NCBI RefSeq assembly: GCF_003522965.1
Contig: NZ_CP031513.1
Coordinates: forward strand, 124,001-188,000
DNA: 64,000 bases
Origin: Bombilactobacillus bombi
Lineage (GTDB): Bacteria; Bacillota; Bacilli; Lactobacillales; Lactobacillaceae
Direction: 5' to 3'
Made by a program: the position numbers and the translations under genes. Shown here in pieces: positions 18,372-28,667 of this stretch. Position 1 is the stretch's first letter; every line of letters starts with the position of its first letter. Under the pieces are notes generated by a model. The model was not told where the DNA came from and did not search any database. It was given only the letters and a program-made list of their open reading frames with translations.

Positions 18372-21300
18372 ATGCGTTTAAATAAAACTTTAAAGAGATT
18401 AATAGGAATAATTATAGTATTGTCTTTATATATGTTGCTTTTACCACATAAAGTTCAAGCAGCTGAATCATTTGATGATTTAATAAGCAATAAGAATACG
18501 TTATTGCGCATTGGTGAGCAACAAATATTTGATGGTGATAACTATGTTGGGGCATCTCCATGGCCCCAATGGAATTATTTAGATGGCAATCGTGGGTTGC
18601 CATCGATTACAGATCCATATGACTTTCAAAATTATGCTAAAGTTAAAGAAACTGCTGGTGATCCAGCTACTAATTTTATTCCGCGAAAATATAATGACTT
18701 AACTTTTTTAACTCCAGATAAATTTTGGTATTATGATCCAACCAATCCAGATAATACTGATAAAACTAAGGAACCTAATCGTTATACTAACTTGCGTAAT
18801 TTTATTTTTACGAGAGCGTCACCATCTTATCGTTCGGGTACTGGTAATGGTTTTATGATTGCTGACCATAGCAAACCGGCTTCACTTATTTTTAAAAAAA
18901 TTGCTTTTGCCGATGGTAAATGGATTGATATGGTTTATACAGTAAAACTATTAGGACCAACTGGCCCGGGGCTTACAGGAATTGTTCGAGACTTTGCTTC
19001 TTATAAAAGTACAGGTACATCAGTTCCTGGTCGAGATGTTTATTTGAATATTGGAAATCCCGCTTATGGAACTTCAACAGCTGCAACTACAATTGCAAAT
19101 AACAAATCCAGTTGGATGAATATGACTGCGTACGGAACTGCTTTTCCACGAAATTATTTAAGAGCTTCAGAAGCAGCACGTTGGCAAATAAACATTAAAT
19201 TTGTAGAAGATAGAAGTACAGAAGATGATCCAACACCAGATGAAACTGATGATCCAGCTGTAGATTTATCAGGAAACTATCAAATTTTTAATTTAAATAC
19301 TAGAAAGATTATTGCTTTTGATAGAGATGATTTGGATCTTACTGGCAATGGATCTGGTAATCAAATTTGGGCCATTAATAAAAATGATGGTGGTCCTGGT
19401 TCACCACCATTAGCAGATTCATTACCACATGTTAAAGGACATACAGACTCTTTAGGTCAATATTTTGAACTTTGGGGTGATTCTACTGACAATAGTGGTA
19501 CAGATACTCGCTGGGGAATTGATTATTTATTCGATCATGGAAAGCTAAACTTTACTGCTATTCGTTCAGGTTCAACTGATGCTGTAACTGCAATGTATAC
19601 TAATACCAGTAATAACCCATTAATTAGAGCCGAAGTACCTTATGCCAGTTTAAATACAACCCATAATCGTTTAGGAACGTTATATGATAGTACAGGAAAT
19701 AAAATTACTACAACTAGTGATAAAATAAAATATACGCCACGAACAGTTCAATTTAACATTATGCAAAAATTCCCACCACAGCCAGATGGGGTATCGCCAA
19801 CTAATTTTGATGTTAAAGATTTAGTAGCACCGAAGTATGTTAATATCGATCTTAGTAAGATTGATATACAGTCTTTGACAAGTAATCCGGTTGATGCAAT
19901 GGTTAATGATCAAACGCAAACTTTAACAGGGCCAATAAGTGAAAGTGATACGACTAATAAGTATAGTTATAATTTGGATACATCCAAATTTTTGAGTACT
20001 CAATTCGATGGGTTCAAAGATAACTTTATTCGAGCTGATTTGAACTTTGATATGGATTGGGATACGAAAGATTCAAATGGTAATTATCCATGGAGAGCAG
20101 ATTTGAAAAAAGAATCTGATGGAGATTATGTAGGCGTAAAACTTAGTGGTACTAATATGGCTCTTTATCGTAATGATAAGATTGGAACAAATCGTTACCC
20201 TACGTATACTAAAGTTAAAGATAGTACTGGTAATGGACAATTAAATCAAACTTATACTTCTTACGTTAAAGTCCCTAAACAAACTTATAACTTTGAATAT
20301 ATCAATAGTGCTAATAATACACCAATTAACCGTTTTAATACTTCAACACCTTCTATAACTTCGGAAAGTCGAGAAATTGGACAGACTTACGACGAATCAG
20401 ATAAGGCACCACGTTATCTCACTGATACTGCTAATAAAGATTATGAGTTTAAAAAAGCTGTTTTGATTGATGAAAAGGGGACAGAAACTCCTATTTCACC
20501 ATCAGATTTGAAAAATTTGGCATATCATTATGATGATGGTAAAGATAAAACAATTAGATTATATTATGATGGTGCAGTGAGTCGAACTACTTTTCATTAT
20601 TGGGGAATTAATGATGCCACTGGTAATTCACAAAAGATTGATCCAGTAAATTATTATAGAAATCCCAATATTGTAGGTACTTTGCCAACGGATTTATATC
20701 AATTAAAGACAATTACAACTAATTCTAATTATACTATTGGTTCTTATGTTAATCCGACCACAATTAGAGAAGAAATTCCAACTTTAGATTTTGATAAAAA
20801 AATTATAAATGGACTTGTTTCACCTACTAATCAAGTTAATCAGGATGATTATGATCCTACAGGCCGTTATTATACAAAAGCACCGGCACCGAGTCTACCA
20901 GGACAACGATATTTAGGATATTATCAATATTACGTTGGTGATACTACAGCGACTTTTCATCCATATGATCAAAATGACAAAAACAATGATACTAACAATG
21001 CTTGGGCTAATGAAAAATACACTAATAAGAATCAAGTAATTGTTTATGCATATGTTTCTACCAGTACAGATGGACGAAGTACTTTAAATGTAGATCCTAA
21101 TATTGATTTTGGTAAGGGGCTGACTTTGGATACTAAGAGATTGAATCAAGATAGTTTTAGCTTAAAACTAGGTAATAAATTTACCTATCTTGATCCTAGT
21201 TTTAAATGGCCTGATCGTAATTGGCAAGTGAATGTAGCAGCTGATAATTTGCAAAATGATAATGGAACAAGTGCTCCACCAGGCTCGAAAATCACATTTG

Positions 21301-21599
21301 ATAAACCTCAAAGTATCTATGATCACGTTGCTGTCAGTGATAATACGACTAAGGTTAATACTGCTTTGAGTCAAACTTTTGATTCTGGCTTTACTTTAAA
21401 TTTAGATGGTAATGAAACTAGTTTATTAAATGTTTTAGGATTATCCGATACGACTAATCTTGGAGTCGGCCCATATTTGAAATCGGAAAGTTTAACATTG
21501 AACTGGAACAAATCAATGATTCACCTAGAAGTACCGCAAAATATTAGCGGTGGTCATTATAAAGCCAAGGTGACTTGGACAGTGAAAAATAGCTTATAA
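18372..21599 (+). CDS. WxL-domain cell-surface protein
   Basis: A large secreted protein of 1075 residues, probably bound non-covalently to the cell wall. A signal peptide (basic 'MRLNKTLKRL', hydrophobic core, cleavage after 'VQA' near residue 30) begins it. Residues about 600-715 contain a MucBP-like unit ('YNFEYINSANNTPINRFNT' … 'KTIRLYYDG'). The last ~180 residues form a WxL-type domain: 'LNVDPNIDFGKGL' at its start, 'NWQVNVAA' in the middle (W-x-V), and the closing 'HYKAKVTWTVKNSL'. There is no LPXTG anchor. WxL proteins usually occur in clusters with DUF916-type partners, absent here. The ATG is fixed by an in-frame stop at 18357. Confidence 0.85.
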   Translation: MRLNKTLKRLIGIIIVLSLYMLLLPHKVQAAESFDDLISNKNTLLRIGEQQIFDGDNYVGASPWPQWNYLDGNRGLPSITDPYDFQNYAKVKETAGDPATNFIPRKYNDLTFLTPDKFWYYDPTNPDNTDKTKEPNRYTNLRNFIFTRASPSYRSGTGNGFMIADHSKPASLIFKKIAFADGKWIDMVYTVKLLGPTGPGLTGIVRDFASYKSTGTSVPGRDVYLNIGNPAYGTSTAATTIANNKSSWMNMTAYGTAFPRNYLRASEAARWQINIKFVEDRSTEDDPTPDETDDPAVDLSGNYQIFNLNTRKIIAFDRDDLDLTGNGSGNQIWAINKNDGGPGSPPLADSLPHVKGHTDSLGQYFELWGDSTDNSGTDTRWGIDYLFDHGKLNFTAIRSGSTDAVTAMYTNTSNNPLIRAEVPYASLNTTHNRLGTLYDSTGNKITTTSDKIKYTPRTVQFNIMQKFPPQPDGVSPTNFDVKDLVAPKYVNIDLSKIDIQSLTSNPVDAMVNDQTQTLTGPISESDTTNKYSYNLDTSKFLSTQFDGFKDNFIRADLNFDMDWDTKDSNGNYPWRADLKKESDGDYVGVKLSGTNMALYRNDKIGTNRYPTYTKVKDSTGNGQLNQTYTSYVKVPKQTYNFEYINSANNTPINRFNTSTPSITSESREIGQTYDESDKAPRYLTDTANKDYEFKKAVLIDEKGTETPISPSDLKNLAYHYDDGKDKTIRLYYDGAVSRTTFHYWGINDATGNSQKIDPVNYYRNPNIVGTLPTDLYQLKTITTNSNYTIGSYVNPTTIREEIPTLDFDKKIINGLVSPTNQVNQDDYDPTGRYYTKAPAPSLPGQRYLGYYQYYVGDTTATFHPYDQNDKNNDTNNAWANEKYTNKNQVIVYAYVSTSTDGRSTLNVDPNIDFGKGLTLDTKRLNQDSFSLKLGNKFTYLDPSFKWPDRNWQVNVAADNLQNDNGTSAPPGSKITFDKPQSIYDHVAVSDNTTKVNTALSQTFDSGFTLNLDGNETSLLNVLGLSDTTNLGVGPYLKSESLTLNWNKSMIHLEVPQNISGGHYKAKVTWTVKNSL

Positions 21600-21615
21600 T
21601 ATAATAATTTTTTAG

Positions 21616-21647
21616 TAGTTTGATCAAGTTGGTCAAACTATTTTTTT
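21616..21647 (+). terminator. Terminator after WxL gene
   Basis: TAGTTTGA (21616-21623) pairs with TCAAACTA (21633-21640) over a 9-base loop and is followed by seven T. It ends the surface-protein transcript 17 bases after its stop. Confidence 0.9.
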
Positions 21648-21730
21648 GTTGGCAAGCAGGGGACTTTAAGGTAAAGCCAGCTAATGTGATAAGATATTAT
21701 ATAGAAATAATCATTAGGAGATGCACACTC

Positions 21731-24275
21731 ATGAAAAAGCATACATATTTAATGACAACTTTGAGAGATATTCATCAAGGCTTAGGGCGGTTTTTTGCAA
21801 TTGTTGTGATTATTTTTTTGGGTGTCTTATTATTTGTCGGGATTAAATCGATTGGTCCCAATTTAGAAACAACGATTCATTCTTATATTGATACTCAAAA
21901 AGTTTCTGACTTACAAGTTGTAACAACTGCTGGCTTCACCAAGAAAGATCAACAACTCGTCCAGCAAATCAAATCTGCCCAAGTGCAGTTAGGTTATAGT
22001 TGGCCTTATCATGAACGCCAACATAATCAAAATTTGCAAGTTTATTCTTATAAAGCAAATTCTCCTCAAAATAAATTAACTTTAATTTAAAGGCACTTTT
22101 CCCAAAACGAAGAAGGAAGTAGTAATTGATGAAACTCTATGCAAAAATTACCCCTTGAATAGTACATTAATAATTAATAGTCAGCGTTTAAAACAGCATT
22201 CTTATCGCGTGGTTGGTTATGTGCAATCTCCTATTTACATAGATCAAAAAGAGCGTGGCAGAACGAATTTAGGAGATGGTAATTTATCTGGCTATATCTA
22301 TTTGCCACAAAAGAATTTTACTGATACTGCTTATTCAATAATGTATATTCGTTTTGCTGATTTAGCTTCTATGAACATTAAGCCAACTTCTGCACAATAT
22401 CAACATTTACTCCATCACAAAGAACATCAATTAAAAACTATTTTGCAAAAACGTAAGCGTTCTCGCCTGCAGGAAATTAAAAATCAAATTCAGCGCCAAT
22501 TGCTACAGCAACAAAAACAATTAGATCTGTTAAGACAACAAAGACCTAATAGTTCACAGCTATTAACAGCTCAACACCAATTACAAGAAAGCAACCAACA
22601 ATTAATAACGCCGAATTATTTTATCAACGAGCGTCAAGATAATCCTGGGTTTAGTAGTTTTACCAGTTTATCTCACCGAATTGATACTATTGGAAATATT
22701 TTTCCAGTCTTTTTCTTTTTAATTGGTATTTTAATTACTTTTACTACTATTACTCGCATGGTAGAAGAAAATCGACAAGAAATTGGTATTTTAAAAGCGA
22801 TAGGTTATCGTAATTATGAAATTGCACAAAAGTATCTATTATATGCGTTTTTGACAGTTTTTATAGCTACTGTGGTAGGAATATTAGCCGGTACTAAATT
22901 ATTACCCCCAATTGTTTATCAAATTTTAAGCTCAACTTATATTTTCCCTAGTTATCCGACTCATTTTTGGATAACACCAATTTTAGAGGCAATTGGTGAA
23001 GCACTAATTGCGACATTAGGTGCGACAACTTATATTTTAATAATTGATTTGCAGCAAAAACCAGTGACACTTTTATTACCCCCCACACCACCAACCGGCA
23101 AAAGAATTTTTTTGGAACGAATGACCAAAGTATGGCATCAATTCAGCTTTAATCAAAAAAGAATTTACCGCAATCTGTTCCGTTACAAAGCACGAATGAT
23201 TTTAACTATTGTGGGAGTGGCTGGATGTACAGGATTAATGGTGGCTGGATTTGGCTTGCGTGATTCAGTTGGCAAAGTTGCATCAACGCAATTCAGGCAA
23301 GTAGAACATTATCAGGCAATTGTTACTTTAAAACCACAAACAAAACTCACTTTAACTAGTCCTATTAGAGATGCGATGAGCACTGAAACGCATATCAAAG
23401 ATCAAATGCCAGTTTATTTGCAATCCATTCAAGTTCGACATCAGCCAGTAACCTTATATGCAGTTGGGCAGCGGCAACAATTAGATAAATATTTTACGTT
23501 GCTCAAAATTGGTTCTCAATCTCGAATGCAAATACCTACTCAAGGGGCGCTCATTACGCAAGGATTAGCTCGTAATCAAAAAATAAAAAGCGGACAAATA
23601 ATAACTTTTCGAAATAATAATGGCCAAAAGGTATCTTTAAAAATTGCTGGAATAGTCAAAAATTATTTAGGCAATAATATTTTTGTGAAACAAAAGTATT
23701 TAAATAAACAAACACACCAAAAATGTCAGCCAAATGCTTTTTTGTTAAAAACGGCTTCTTTAACATCTAAACAACGAAAGCAATTCATTCAACATTTGCA
23801 AGCAAGCGGGCAAGTCATGACAACTACTTTTTTCCAAGCACAAATAAAACAACAAACGGCAGGCAATACTAATTTACAACCAATAGTTTTGATTTTTATT
23901 GTACTTTCTGGAATTTTAGCTTTTGTAGTGTTGTTTAATTTAACTAATATTAATATTTCAGAAAGACAACGAGAATTAGCCACGATGAAAGTGTTAGGCT
24001 TTTATAATCGCGAAGTGACAATGACGATTGCCGAAGAAAATATCATTTTTACAATTGTAGGAATTATTTTAGGTATAGGTGTGGGGCATATTTTAACGCA
24101 ATTTATTGTAACAATGGCTTCTTCCAGTGAGGTGACTTTTCCACTGCTGATTCCTCTATCAGGCTATCTTTTTGCGATAATAATGACATTAATCTTTTTG
24201 ATGATTGTATTAGTGATAACACATAAAAAATTACAAGCACTGAGCATGATTACAGCTTTAAAAGCAAACGAATAA
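21731..24275 (+). pseudogene. FtsX-family ABC permease, frameshifted
   Basis: A large MacB/FtsX-type permease split by one extra base. Reading from the ATG at 21731 (behind TTAGGAG) gives 'MKKHTYLMTTLRDIHQGLGR' and a first membrane span, ending 'NKLTLI' at a TAA (22088-22090). Dropping one T of the TTT at 22086-22088 continues as 'KGTFPKTKKEVVIDE' and joins without a break the 706-codon frame to 24275. The restored protein is about 847 residues, with two FtsX cores ('EENRQEIGILKAIGYRNYEI' and 'ERQRELATMKVLGFYNREV') and a Gln-rich coiled coil between. No ATPase gene is adjacent. It is either inactive or a sequencing error at this T run. Confidence 0.88.
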
Positions 24276-24389
24276 TACTAATTACTGACAAATATAAATT
24301 AAAAGATTGATAATGAATAAAGATTTACTTCAAGTTATAGATGAAATGCCGTCTAACAGCAAGAAACACTACAAAGGAGAATAAAAGTT

Positions 24390-25204
24390 ATGACTAAGTT
24401 GACAGATACTTATACATTAAGTAATGACCTACAAATTCCCAAGATTGGTTTTGGAACTTGGCAAATACCGGCTAATTTGGCGCAAAAGGCCGTTTTAATG
24501 CCTTGGATTTAGGTTATCGCCATATTGATACAGCCTTAGTTTATCAAAATGAACAAGAAGTAGGTGCTGGTATTCAAGAGTCCAATATAAAACGAGAAGA
24601 AATATTCATCACTTCAAAACTACCCGCGAAAACGAAATCTTATGATCAAGCATTACAAGATTTTGAAACTACAATGGCTAATTTACAATTAGATTATTTA
24701 GATCTTTATTTGATTCATGCACCTTGGCCTTGGGCCCAAAAAGGGGCTAATTATGATCAGCAAAATCGTGAAGTTTGGCAAGCAATGGAAGAAATTTACG
24801 CTTCAAGACGCGTGAAAGCAATTGGAGTTTCCAATTTTAATGTTCATGATTTACAAAATATTTTGGATGTGGCTCAAATTAAACCAATGGTTAACCAAAT
24901 TCGTTATTTTATTGGCAATACGGAAAATGAAATAACAGAATTTTCCCAGGCATACGGGATGTTAGTTGAAGCTTATTCACCTCTAGCCACAGGTGAATTG
25001 CTAAATAATCAGCAATTACAACATTTGGCCAAGAAGTATGGTGTCAGTTTGGCTCAATTAGCTATTCAATTTTGTGTGCAAAATGGTGTTTTGCCATTGC
25101 CTAAAGCTGTTCAACGTGCACATGCTGCTAATAATGCTCAATTAGATTTTGTGATTGAAACAACAGATATGGAACAGTTAAATAATTTCCAAAAAACAAT
25201 TTAA
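24390..25204 (+). pseudogene. Aldo/keto reductase, frameshifted
   Basis: NADPH-dependent aldo/keto reductase broken near its N-terminus. From the ATG at 24390 (behind AAAGGAG) it reads 'NDLQIPKIGFGTWQIP' and then stops at 24510. One missing base near 24491-24500 explains this: GTTTTAATGCC where GTTTTAAATGCC would keep the frame into 'NALDLGYRHIDTALVYQNE'. The catalytic Asp and Tyr ('HIDTALVYQ'), Lys ('FITSKLP') and His ('LYLIHAP') are all present in the downstream part. The restored protein would be about 271 residues. A separate product starting at 24503 would lack the first strand. Confidence 0.88.
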
Positions 25205-25263
25205 TAAAATTAGTGACTAGTCAATGAAAACCTGGTAAATTAATAATGCCTGTTTAGGTTTCC

Positions 25264-25311
25264 AAAATCCTATCACAAAGTGTAATTATTTACTTTGTGA
25301 TAGGATTTTTT
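25264..25311 (+). terminator. Strong terminator after aldo/keto reductase
   Basis: An 18-base-pair perfect stem: 25264-25281 (AAAATCCTATCACAAAGT) with 25292-25309, loop of 10 bases, flanked by A and T runs, so it can act in both directions. Confidence 0.95.
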
Positions 25312-25525
25312 AGATAAGGAATAATTGTTATTTAACCAATATTAAATCGCATTGCGTTATAATAAATGAAAGGGTATCCAAATAAACAGAAAAGAAGGTT
25401 AATAATAGTTAGAGCTTACATCAAGTGGACTCTTTTTAGTTTTATTGGCAATCATTTATCTAATTGTTATTAGACAAGACCAACAATTAATTGGCTGAAT
25501 GATATTTGTATATTAGGAGAATTTT
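25312..25525. other. Leader of glycerol dehydrogenase gene
   Basis: TATAAT (25358-25363) may be the -10 of the downstream gene; no clear -35. AGAAGG (25393-25398) followed ten bases later by a 29-codon open frame (25409-25498) reading 'LELTSSGLFLVLLAIIYLIV', a single membrane span, but its first codon is TTA and an in-frame TAG precedes it, so no start exists. It looks like a small membrane-protein gene that has lost its start codon. Confidence 0.4.
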
Positions 25526-26632
25526 ATGACAAAAATATTTACAAGTCCCAGTACTTATATTCAAGGAGAGGGCGAATTATTTAATAGCGCTCAGTATTTG
25601 GAAAAGCATGGAAAAAGTATTTTGTTACTTGCCGATGAAAGCGTTTTGAAAATTGTTGGTAATAAATTAAATGATTATTTGTTAGATAATAATTTTACTG
25701 TTAAAATTGTTGTTTTTAATGGTGAAGCTTCAGAGTTAGAGATTAAGCGAATTTCTGAGATAGTCCAAAAAGAACAAAGTGAGATTATTATTGGCCTTGG
25801 TGGTGGCAAAACAATCGATACTGCAAAAGCAGTTGGGGATAATTTTAAGATTACCGTTGTGAGCGCTCCTACTATTGCTTCTACTGATGCTCCCTGTTCG
25901 CGGCTCTCAGTAATTTATACTGATGATGGCCAATTTGATCATTATCGTTTTTACAATGAAAATCCGCAAATTGTCTTGTTAGATACCAAAGTTATTGCAG
26001 GCGCTCCCGTAGCATTATTGATTTCTGGAATCGCTGATGCCTTGGCCACTAATGTTGAAGCAACTGATGTTCGTCAAGCACAAACTGATAATATGGTTGC
26101 GGGCAAACAAACACTTGCAGCCAAAGCAATTGGTCAAGCCTGTGAAGATACTTTATTCCAATATGCACAGTTAGCTATTGCTGCTAATAAGGCGCATGTA
26201 ACGACAGAAGCATTGAATCGAGTTATTGAAGCTAATACACTCTTGAGCGGTTTAGGTTTTGAAAGTGGTGGGTTAGCAGCAGCACATGCTATCCATGATG
26301 GCTTTACGGCTCTTAAGGGCGATATTCACAAATTGTCTCATGGCCAAAAGGTTGCTTATGGTACATTGGTAGAATTAATTCTTAACGGTAGTGATTATCA
26401 ACGTTTTGAAAAATTCTTGAAATTTGATTTAGAGTTAGGATTACCAACTACTTTAGCCGAGATGAATCTAGATCAAGTTAGTGACGAAGATTTAATGAAA
26501 GTTGCACAACAAGCGTGTTCTAAAGACGACACTATGAATCGGATGCCGGGGACAATTACTCCTAATGATGTCTTTGCGGCCATTAAAGCTGTGGATGATT
26601 ATAGTCGCGATTATCAAGCCAAAAAGCGTTAA
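25526..26632 (+). CDS. gldA: Glycerol dehydrogenase
   Basis: Metal-dependent NAD enzyme that oxidises glycerol to dihydroxyacetone. It has 368 residues of the iron-containing alcohol dehydrogenase superfamily. NAD-binding 'IIGLGGGKTIDTAKAV' is at about residues 87-102, followed by 'VSAPTIASTDAPCS'; the metal ligands are Asp in 'SGIADALAT', His in 'AAAHAIHDG' and His in 'LSHGQKVAYG'. The ATG follows TTAGGAGA. It stands alone between two terminators. Confidence 0.95.
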   Translation: MTKIFTSPSTYIQGEGELFNSAQYLEKHGKSILLLADESVLKIVGNKLNDYLLDNNFTVKIVVFNGEASELEIKRISEIVQKEQSEIIIGLGGGKTIDTAKAVGDNFKITVVSAPTIASTDAPCSRLSVIYTDDGQFDHYRFYNENPQIVLLDTKVIAGAPVALLISGIADALATNVEATDVRQAQTDNMVAGKQTLAAKAIGQACEDTLFQYAQLAIAANKAHVTTEALNRVIEANTLLSGLGFESGGLAAAHAIHDGFTALKGDIHKLSHGQKVAYGTLVELILNGSDYQRFEKFLKFDLELGLPTTLAEMNLDQVSDEDLMKVAQQACSKDDTMNRMPGTITPNDVFAAIKAVDDYSRDYQAKKR

Positions 26633-26645
26633 TTTAAGTTTAATC

Positions 26646-26687
26646 AAAATACCAATCAAGAAAATATATTCTTGGTTGGTATTTTTT
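26646..26687 (+). terminator. gldA terminator
   Basis: AATACCAATCAAGAA (26648-26662) pairs with TTCTTGGTTGGTATT (26669-26683), one G-T wobble, followed by six T. Confidence 0.93.
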
Positions 26688-26819
26688 ATATATGTAAAAA
26701 GTTACTAATAAATTTATACTTATTAATTCGAAGGGTTATCGTAATCTAAAAGTAATTCAACGATTTTACCATAATTAATGATACACTAAATAAAGCAAAA
26801 CTATTATGGAGGAAAGTTA

Positions 26820-27461
26820 ATGATTGAAGCAGTTTTATTCGATATTGATGGCACTTTGTTGGACACAGAAAAACAAGTCTTGGCTGGCTTGCAGCACGCC
26901 TTAAAAGAGCAAAAAAATTTAACTGTGGCTAGTGAAGATTTATTCTATACTTTAGGAATTCCTGGAGAAAAAGCTGTGGCTGATTTTGCAGATTCTCCTC
27001 AAGAAATTGCAGCCATTTTAACTAGTTGGGAAGAGCAAATGAAAATTAATTTTCAGTCGGTGAAAATTTTCCCAGGTATTATCGATTTATTGAGGGGCTT
27101 GCAAAAAAAGGGTATAAAAATGGGCATCGTAACTTCTAAAACGCAATCTGAATTTGATGATGAAGTCAAACCTTTTGGGTTGAATCAGTATTTTCAAACG
27201 ATTGTAACTGCTTCTGATACAACTAAACATAAGCCTAATCCTGAACCAGTTTTAAAGGGTCTAGAAAATTTACAAGTTAATCCTAAGACTGCAATTTATG
27301 TGGGAGATGCTGTTTATGATTTACTTAGTGGACAACAAGCAGGAGCTAGATTTGCTTTAGCAACTTGGGGTGCCAAAATCCATTCTGAATTTACTCAGGC
27401 AAACTATCAATTACAAAATCCACACGATTTATTAGATATTGTGCAACAAGAAAATAACTAA
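26820..27461 (+). CDS. HAD-family phosphatase
   Basis: Haloacid-dehalogenase hydrolase of the phosphoglycolate phosphatase/PpaX group, 213 residues. Motif I 'FDIDGTLLDTE' (residues 8-18) gives the nucleophile Asp8; motif II 'VTSKT', the lysine in 'TKHKPNPEPV' and motif IV 'YVGDAVYDLLSG' follow in order. A cap domain lies between motifs I and II. The exact phosphate ester cannot be told from sequence. The ATG overlaps the TAATG after GGAGGAAAG. Confidence 0.9.
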   Translation: MIEAVLFDIDGTLLDTEKQVLAGLQHALKEQKNLTVASEDLFYTLGIPGEKAVADFADSPQEIAAILTSWEEQMKINFQSVKIFPGIIDLLRGLQKKGIKMGIVTSKTQSEFDDEVKPFGLNQYFQTIVTASDTTKHKPNPEPVLKGLENLQVNPKTAIYVGDAVYDLLSGQQAGARFALATWGAKIHSEFTQANYQLQNPHDLLDIVQQENN

Positions 27462-27501
27462 AAAGTGCTAATCAACAAGTAATTGCTGATTAGCACTTTT
27501 T
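27461..27501. terminator. Bidirectional terminator
   Basis: AAAAGTGCTAATCA (27461-27474) pairs perfectly with TGATTAGCACTTTT (27487-27500). It sits between two convergent genes and has A and T runs at either end, so it can serve both. Confidence 0.93.
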
Positions 27502-27512
27502 ATCGTAAATTT

Positions 27513-28667
27513 TTATAGCTTGAAAGGTTGATTAGTATTCAATAATTGATGTGTTTTTAAATCCATGAAATACATGGAAATAGTACTCTTAGTATCACCA
27601 ATTGCATACATCATCGCGGTATCAATTTTTTGTCCAGGAGCTACTTCTTGTTGGGCTGCGTTTAACTTATCCTGAGCGTCATGATTATCACTTGCGGGAG
27701 TAGCTGCCGATAAGAGCTGGTCATTTTGTTTTAGTTGTAAATCCTGACTAACTATATCAGATGGTTTTAGCGGTTGTTTACTTTTATTGGTAAAAGTATA
27801 TTCAATAAATAAAGCAGGTTTATTACTACTATCAGGTATTAATTTAACACCATCGGAAGAATTATTTAGTTGAATAGTAAAATCATCAGAATCATATTTC
27901 ATATCATCATAAGAACCAGAATTTTTCCAATCGCGAGCTTTCGGCTGCACAGCTTTTTGAGTTGCCTGTAAGCTTTTTTGCTGTTTCTCAACATCTTTAG
28001 CAGGATGCTGGCGTTTTTTTGATTTTAAAGCTTTATCGGGTGAATCTGTTATTTTTTCAGTCTTAAGGGGACTATGAGAAGCAGTAGCTTTTTTAGCAGG
28101 CTGCAACCATAAGTAAAGACTCAGACCGATAGCTGCAACTGCAATGATTGCAATTATAATCCAAACAACAGGTCGTTTCCAAAATTTTATTGGCTTGTTT
28201 TTAACATTTCGTTCAAGGTCATTTTGTTGCTGATCTGAAGGGGATGTAAATTGGGGCTGCTTATTAGTTGGATAAGCTGGCTTTTGGTTGGATTTAAAAT
28301 TTGATTGTTTTGGATTGATTTGGGGGACGGCAATAGTCGTTTGAGTTTGTGCTGGCCGTGGTTGTGTACTAAAATTCCCTCTATAATTAGAATTGGAATT
28401 AGTTTTCTGGGGGTTAGTTGTTTGGGAAAATTGCTGTTTTGGTACAGGTTGAGTTCTATTATTTGTACGTGGTTGTTGATTACGCTGCTGATAATCTGGC
28501 TGAAAATTAGGAGCAACTGGAGCTTGATTGAACTGATTATTGTTAGTTCTTTCTCCATTTTGAGGTGGAACTTGTGGTTGTTGCACTGGATTTTGAACTG
28601 ACTGATTGTTGATATTTTCCTTCCGTGTCTTAAAACGATGATGCCCACGGTTATTTTGCTTTGGCAT
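27513..28667 (-). CDS. Membrane-anchored DUF5067-like protein
   Basis: A 384-residue protein of unknown function with three parts. Residues 1-160 are Gln/Asn/Pro-rich and probably disordered ('QNPVQQPQVPPQNGE', 'PVPKQQFSQTTNPQ'). A single membrane span follows ('VVWIIIAIIAVAAIGLSLYL', about 167-186). The outer part has a basic linker and a domain at about 240-384 ('DFTIQLNN … LFIEYTFTNKSKQPLKPSD') that resembles DUF5067, found in lactobacillal surface proteins. With no signal cleavage, the disordered part should lie in the cytoplasm. The ATG follows GAGGAGG. Confidence 0.7.
   Translation of the reverse strand: MPKQNNRGHHRFKTRKENINNQSVQNPVQQPQVPPQNGERTNNNQFNQAPVAPNFQPDYQQRNQQPRTNNRTQPVPKQQFSQTTNPQKTNSNSNYRGNFSTQPRPAQTQTTIAVPQINPKQSNFKSNQKPAYPTNKQPQFTSPSDQQQNDLERNVKNKPIKFWKRPVVWIIIAIIAVAAIGLSLYLWLQPAKKATASHSPLKTEKITDSPDKALKSKKRQHPAKDVEKQQKSLQATQKAVQPKARDWKNSGSYDDMKYDSDDFTIQLNNSSDGVKLIPDSSNKPALFIEYTFTNKSKQPLKPSDIVSQDLQLKQNDQLLSAATPASDNHDAQDKLNAAQQEVAPGQKIDTAMMYAIGDTKSTISMYFMDLKTHQLLNTNQPFKL

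Noticed and set aside
28187-28648. Alternative-frame proteins within the Gln/Asn-rich gene on both strands
   Set aside because: They arise from the repetitive CAA/AAT codons of the DUF5067-like gene and lack ribosome sites and family similarity.
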